Assembly: GCA_024276455.1 (NCBI GenBank)
Contig: JAJRXE010000319.1
Coordinates: 1-27,844, forward strand
Length of the DNA stretch: 27,844 nt
Direction of reading: 5' to 3'
Origin: Calditrichota bacterium
Lineage (GTDB): Bacteria; Calditrichota; Calditrichia; RBG-13-44-9
The notes beneath the pieces were generated by a model. It was not told the origin of the DNA, made no database searches, and saw nothing but the letters and a program-made list of their open reading frames with translations. Both the position numbers and the translations under genes were made by a program. Positions 24,512 to 27,844 of the stretch are shown here, piece by piece. Each line of letters opens with the position of its first letter. Position 1 is the stretch's first letter.

Positions 24512-25279
24512 TTAGAGCAATTTTGCTTTTAAATCCACCAGCGTTTTGTTCAAAAGCTGCGAAACCCGTGCTTCGCTTAAACCCAGCACCTGCCCAATAT
24601 CGGCCAGGGTCAATTCTTCGCTAAAATAAAGGGCCAGGATCAGCTTTTCCCGGTCCGGTAAGTTGCTAATTAAGCGCTCCAGTTTTATTTTTAAATCCGT
24701 GCGCTGCAGTTGCTCTTCAATCTGGGAACTTTCAAAATCGGTTAGATTGTCCGCCCGGTAAATCTCATTCCCATCCTCGTCATAAAAACTGTCTTCCAGA
24801 GAAACGGTGTAGTGCAACTGGGCGGTCTGAAGAGCCTGGTAGTATTCCTCTTCGCTAATCTCCAGCTCGGCACAAATTTCCTCCGGTAATGGTTCGCGAC
24901 CCAATTCCACCAACAACCGGTTGGTCATTAGCTCTACCTGCCGGAGGCGCTGGAAACGATCCCGACTCACAATGCCTTCCTTACGCAGGGCATCAATGAT
25001 TTCTCCCTGAATACGTTTGTAAGCATAAGTTTTAAACTCCGCCCCGAAATCCGGTTTGTAGTTGCTCAGCGCTTTCAATAAACCGATCACCCCGTACTGG
25101 TACAAATCATCCTTGGTCAATGCCGAGCCGGAAGGCAGACCAATGCGTCCCACAATGTACTTCAACAACGGGGTGTAGGCCTGCACAATTTTCTCTTTGA
25201 TGGCCTCATCACCGGTTCTGAGGAACTCCCTTACCAGGGTTTCCCCATTCAAACCGAATTTTGCGAAAAAATCGTTCAT
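24512..25279 (-). CDS. fliA: Flagellar sigma factor FliA (sigma-28)
   Basis: FliA directs RNA polymerase to late flagellar and chemotaxis promoters and is normally held by the anti-sigma factor FlgM. The 255-residue protein has region 2 (YTPLLKYIVGRIGLPSG, DLYQYGVIGLLKALSNYKP, FKTYAYKRIQGEIIDALR), region 3 (RFQRLRQVELMTNRL) and a region 4 helix-turn-helix (LTLADIGQVLGLSEARVSQLLNKTL). Its length is that of the family. The ATG at 25279 overlaps the stop of the preceding small membrane protein gene by four bases. Its place after flhF-flhG is the classic arrangement in many flagellated bacteria. No flgM is seen in this window. Confidence 0.97.
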   Translation of the reverse strand: MNDFFAKFGLNGETLVREFLRTGDEAIKEKIVQAYTPLLKYIVGRIGLPSGSALTKDDLYQYGVIGLLKALSNYKPDFGAEFKTYAYKRIQGEIIDALRKEGIVSRDRFQRLRQVELMTNRLLVELGREPLPEEICAELEISEEEYYQALQTAQLHYTVSLEDSFYDEDGNEIYRADNLTDFESSQIEEQLQRTDLKIKLERLISNLPDREKLILALYFSEELTLADIGQVLGLSEARVSQLLNKTLVDLKAKLL

Positions 25280-25497
25280 TTCACTTCGTTCTGCTCTTTA
25301 ACCTGGTTTAATGGGGGTGCGGGGCTATTGACCACCCACCGCAACACAAACAGGGCCACCACAATCACGAACAGGGTTCCCAGAAAAACGACCCCGGCCC
25401 GGAAAAGACTGGTTAAAATGCTGATGCCGCTCAACAGGCACATCACCAGGGTAACCATGGCGATGAGCAGAGCAAATTTGTAAAAAATTGCGCTCAT
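25276..25497 (-). CDS. Small two-span membrane protein between flhG and fliA
   Basis: This 73-residue protein has two hydrophobic helices (about 7-27 and 33-54) and a polar tail (NSPAPPLNQVKEQNEVK). No family is recognised. It overlaps flhG by four bases at its start and fliA by four bases at its end, so it is translated as part of the operon and is very unlikely to be spurious. Small unnamed membrane proteins occur at this place in some flagellar operons. It could anchor or modulate FlhG/FlhF at the pole, but that is conjecture. Confidence 0.85.
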   Translation of the reverse strand: MSAIFYKFALLIAMVTLVMCLLSGISILTSLFRAGVVFLGTLFVIVVALFVLRWVVNSPAPPLNQVKEQNEVK

Positions 25498-26372
25498 TCC
25501 GTACCCTTCAATTCAATTTTTCTGTTTTCCAGGAAGCGCCGAAAGAGCGCCACCCGTTTCCCGCTGCTCAAAATGGGTAGTTGCACCAGACGGCGATTCA
25601 CCAATCGCAATGCGCTGGTTGCCACCGAATTCGGATATTCCATCACAAAGGGGCGCTGCAATTTCACCGATTTGGACACTAAATCGTCCCGAATAATCAC
25701 TCCTCCAAAATCGATGCTGCTTTTGAGAAATTTTTTAACCATCAAATTCATCTTCTTGTAAATCGATTCGCCTTCCTCATCGGAACGTACCATATTGGCC
25801 ACCATGAGAATGGGCAAATCGGGCTGATGAATACGAATGGTTTTAATCATGGCGTAGGCGTCGGCAATGGAGGCCGGATCGGAAGTCACTACCAGCACCA
25901 CTTTGTCTGCCGAGAGAACGAACGACATAACAATCTGCGAGATGCCGGCTCCGGTGTCCAGCAGAATGTAATCGTAATCCAACTCGTAAGCGGAGAAGGC
26001 GTCCGAAAGGCGCTGAATCACCAGATCGTTCATTTCCAGCAGTTCCGACACCGCCGAGGAAGCCGGCAGTATGTCGATGTCGCCGGGCGCCCGGGTAATA
26101 ACCTCTTCCAGCGAAATGCCATCTTTAATCACATCCGCCACGGTGTAGCGAGGGCGAATCCCCATAATCAAATCCACATTTCCCAGGTGAATGTCCGCAT
26201 CCACCAGCAACACCCGTTTTTTGGCCTTGCGCAAGAGCAGAGCCAGATTCACACTGAGGGAGGTTTTACCCACTCCCCCTTTACCGGAAGTGATGGCAAT
26301 GAGTTGCGGGGCCATATCTTCCGCTTCCCGCGCTTTCAGATTAATTTGTCGTGGTCCAAAGTTCTGTAACAT
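25494..26372 (-). CDS. flhG: Flagellar number regulator FlhG (MinD/ParA-type ATPase)
   Basis: FlhG is a membrane-associated ATPase that controls flagellar number and stimulates the FlhF GTPase. The 292-residue protein has a deviant Walker A loop SGKGGVGKTS (29-38), the VDADIHLGNVD segment (57-67), a LLDTGAG switch, and a C-terminal amphipathic stretch (AVALFRRFLE-like) that may bind membrane. The N-terminal DQAxxLR-type activation motif of classical FlhG is not seen; the first 20 residues read instead MLQNFGPRQINLKAREAEDM. I choose the ATG at 26372. GGAAG lies four bases upstream, and the GTG codon just before is too close to it. It starts 10 bases after the flhF stop. Confidence 0.93.
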   Translation of the reverse strand: MLQNFGPRQINLKAREAEDMAPQLIAITSGKGGVGKTSLSVNLALLLRKAKKRVLLVDADIHLGNVDLIMGIRPRYTVADVIKDGISLEEVITRAPGDIDILPASSAVSELLEMNDLVIQRLSDAFSAYELDYDYILLDTGAGISQIVMSFVLSADKVVLVVTSDPASIADAYAMIKTIRIHQPDLPILMVANMVRSDEEGESIYKKMNLMVKKFLKSSIDFGGVIIRDDLVSKSVKLQRPFVMEYPNSVATSALRLVNRRLVQLPILSSGKRVALFRRFLENRKIELKGTE

Positions 26373-26381
26373 CACGCTTCC

Positions 26382-27587
26382 TTACGCCTTGTCGAAAATT
26401 TGTTCAAAGAGAAAATCAAGTTCCGGCGGATGAATATCGGAAAACACGCCGGTTCCGTTGCAAAATCCCACCACCGGCAAGTGCACTTCCTGCAAAACGG
26501 AGAAGACCTTGGCCGGCTGGGAGGTTTCGTCGAATTTGGTAAAAACAATTCCGTTCGGTTTCATTAACATGTAAAAACCACAGGCCAGCAACAAATCGCG
26601 CTCTCCGGTGGTCATGCTCAACACCAGGAATATATCGGTTGGTTGCACCCGCTGGATGTACGCTTCGAGAGAATTCAGGTGATCGGGGGCGAAGGGACTG
26701 CGGCCGGGGGAATCAACAATTACCACCTCGCAGTTTTTCAGGGCGTCCAGAGCCAGGGGCAGGGCATCCAGGTTGCGCGCTTCTTCCACCCGGATCTGGG
26801 TCAGACGGGTGAAAATTTTCAGAGGTTCGGGAATTCCAAAGGAGTCGGTGGAAACAATTCCAACCTTCTTTCCCCCAAAAAATTCCGGTGCGGCGGCCAA
26901 TTTCATGGCGGTGGTGGTCTTACCGGAGCCGGTGGAGCCCAGGAGTAAAATTCGTCGCTGTCCGGAGACTTTAGGCGCCTTCCAGGCCCGGAACAAGGGG
27001 CGCATTTTTTGCTTTACCTGCCCGACCAGATCGGAGTCCCGCCACTCTTTTTCTTTGCCCAGCGAATTCCGAATCTCCTCCAGCCACTTCTCGGTTAGCT
27101 CGGCACTGAGACCGGAATCCTGCAGAAAATGGGACAGTCTCTGGAATCGGGGTGGCACTTTTTCGTCTTCGCCCTCTTCCTGCTGACGGGCAATTTTGTT
27201 GATCTCTTCCCGCAAGCGGGCAATTTCTTCCAGAATTCGCTTTTCTTTGTCGATATCCTGGCGCTTGCGATCCAGTATTTGAGCCACCAGTTGACTGAAT
27301 TCGTTGGGAGAAGGCGGTTCCTGCGCCGGCGGGGTTTCCGGCACCTCCGCGGACGGTGACGGCGGGCGACCCTTTTTCCGGCCCAATCCCGGCGGCGACC
27401 AGGGTTTCACTTCCGGACTGGCGTCGTCGATTCCCACCGTCACTTCCACCAGGCGTTTGCGACCGGGATATTTGGTTCCCCCTTTCACTTCCCGCGATTC
27501 CAGCAGAATCAGGTCTTCCCCCAATTCCTCTTTGGCCATCTGCAGGGCCTGCTGCAGGGTAGTGCCTATGTATTTTTTAACCTGCAT
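26382..27587 (-). CDS. flhF: Flagellar biosynthesis GTPase FlhF (SRP family)
   Basis: FlhF is an SRP-family GTPase that sets the place and number of flagella. The 401-residue protein has the N-terminal B domain (MQVKKYIGTTLQQALQMAKE), a proline-rich linker (about 60-95), a coiled region (about 105-140), and the N and G domains. The P-loop is GSTGSGKT (217-224). Other motifs differ from the norm: TDSFGIPEPL replaces TDTYRIGAxEQL, DSPGR replaces DTAGR, TKFDE replaces TKLDE, and the closing segment is GTGVFSDIHPPEL. The ATG overlaps the end of flhA by 11 bases. The altered switch motifs may mean weaker or differently regulated GTP use. The identity itself is secure from context and domain order. 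Confidence 0.95.
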   Translation of the reverse strand: MQVKKYIGTTLQQALQMAKEELGEDLILLESREVKGGTKYPGRKRLVEVTVGIDDASPEVKPWSPPGLGRKKGRPPSPSAEVPETPPAQEPPSPNEFSQLVAQILDRKRQDIDKEKRILEEIARLREEINKIARQQEEGEDEKVPPRFQRLSHFLQDSGLSAELTEKWLEEIRNSLGKEKEWRDSDLVGQVKQKMRPLFRAWKAPKVSGQRRILLLGSTGSGKTTTAMKLAAAPEFFGGKKVGIVSTDSFGIPEPLKIFTRLTQIRVEEARNLDALPLALDALKNCEVVIVDSPGRSPFAPDHLNSLEAYIQRVQPTDIFLVLSMTTGERDLLLACGFYMLMKPNGIVFTKFDETSQPAKVFSVLQEVHLPVVGFCNGTGVFSDIHPPELDFLFEQIFDKA

Positions 27588-27844
27588 CGGGATATCGAAT
27601 CACTCCTACTGATTTTAATTCCGTGTCCGTTAATAATTCCGAATAGGCAATGACGAATAAATTGGGAAAAATGGATTCCACAAAGCGGCGGACATGCCGG
27701 CGAATTTGGGGCGAAACCAGTAACACCGGCGAAACGCCCAGCGAAACCATTTGCTCTACTTTATCGGCAATGCTCTGGAAAAGAGTGTTTACCTGGCTGG
27801 GCGTAAAACCGAGGTTCTGGGCTATTCCAGTTCCGTTTTTCACC
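27577..27844 (-). CDS. flhA: Flagellar export apparatus protein FlhA, C-terminal end only
   Basis: Only the last 89 codons of the gene are in the window; the frame is open to the right edge. FlhA is the large gate protein of the flagellar type III export apparatus in the inner membrane. The visible cytoplasmic domain end contains VEQMVSLGVSPVLLVSPQIR, RHVRRFVESIFPNL, and YSELLTDTELKSVGVI, which match the FlhA C-terminus, where most members read VLLxSPxIRxxxRxxxE and SYxEI. It ends with RYPDAG, and the stop overlaps the flhF start by 11 bases. Confidence 0.93.
   Translation of the reverse strand, partial: VKNGTGIAQNLGFTPSQVNTLFQSIADKVEQMVSLGVSPVLLVSPQIRRHVRRFVESIFPNLFVIAYSELLTDTELKSVGVIRYPDAG

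Noticed and set aside
27761..27768. GCCGATAA-like sigma-28 minus-ten box on the minus strand
   Set aside because: It lies inside the conserved FlhA coding sequence, and the nearest TAAA upstream is 19 bases away instead of about 15. Chance match.

Overview
The window is a gene-dense bacterial chromosome segment (roughly half G+C by eye) with no rRNA, tRNA, CRISPR array, prophage or intact transposon that I could recognise. Several traits together point to a Gram-negative, flagellated bacterium of the FCB side of the tree, perhaps Calditrichota-like. These are heptosyltransferase-type GT9 enzymes (LPS), a secreted metalloprotease ending in a Por/T9SS-like sorting domain, a mannose-family PTS IIC/IID/HPr set, flhA-flhF-flhG-fliA, and a der-DUF512 pair. 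The placement is inference; no single gene proves it.

Layout. (1) 1-4013, minus strand: an envelope glycosylation cluster (two GT9 enzymes, then a GT4 enzyme) followed by meaB, the G-protein chaperone of methylmalonyl-CoA mutase, which runs off the left edge. (2) 4297-7513, plus: tsaD (tRNA t6A synthesis) and a large membrane VWA protein. (3) 7619-9880, minus: a CPBP-family membrane protease and a secreted Ntn-type (C45/phospholipase-B-like) hydrolase. (4) 10148-13334, plus: an OPT-family transporter with a strong terminator, then a short, divergent pyruvate-kinase-like protein. (5) 13419-14834, minus: a receiver-histidine kinase fusion preceded by a 72-residue protein that resembles an isolated kinase dimerisation domain without its histidine. 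(6) 15086-16801, minus: PTS HPr, IID and IIC. (7) 16905-21574, minus: the secreted metalloprotease, der, and the DUF512 radical-SAM/PDZ protein. (8) 21575-22139: the only long gene-free stretch, which holds a cluster of REP-like palindromes with two copies of one composite module. (9) 22140-27844, minus: a flagellar and signalling operon reading flhA (partial), flhF, flhG, a small membrane protein, fliA, a small unknown protein, a PAS histidine-kinase-like protein whose ATP site looks broken, and a GAF protein. Many of its genes overlap by 4-11 bases.

How the genes may work together. The flagellar operon ends with two signalling proteins, one of which looks like a catalytically dead kinase. 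This suggests a non-canonical sensory or scaffold module tied to FliA/FlhF/FlhG control. The receiver-kinase locus likewise carries a stand-alone DHp-like protein lacking the phospho-acceptor histidine. The PTS genes lack IIA, IIB and enzyme I locally, so they either use partners encoded elsewhere or act in regulation. The most unusual items are the pseudokinase-like flagellar neighbour, the His-less DHp protein, the pyruvate-kinase-like protein with a replaced catalytic threonine, the altered GTPase motifs of FlhF, and the REP-like composite repeat that supplies the stop codon of the GAF gene.
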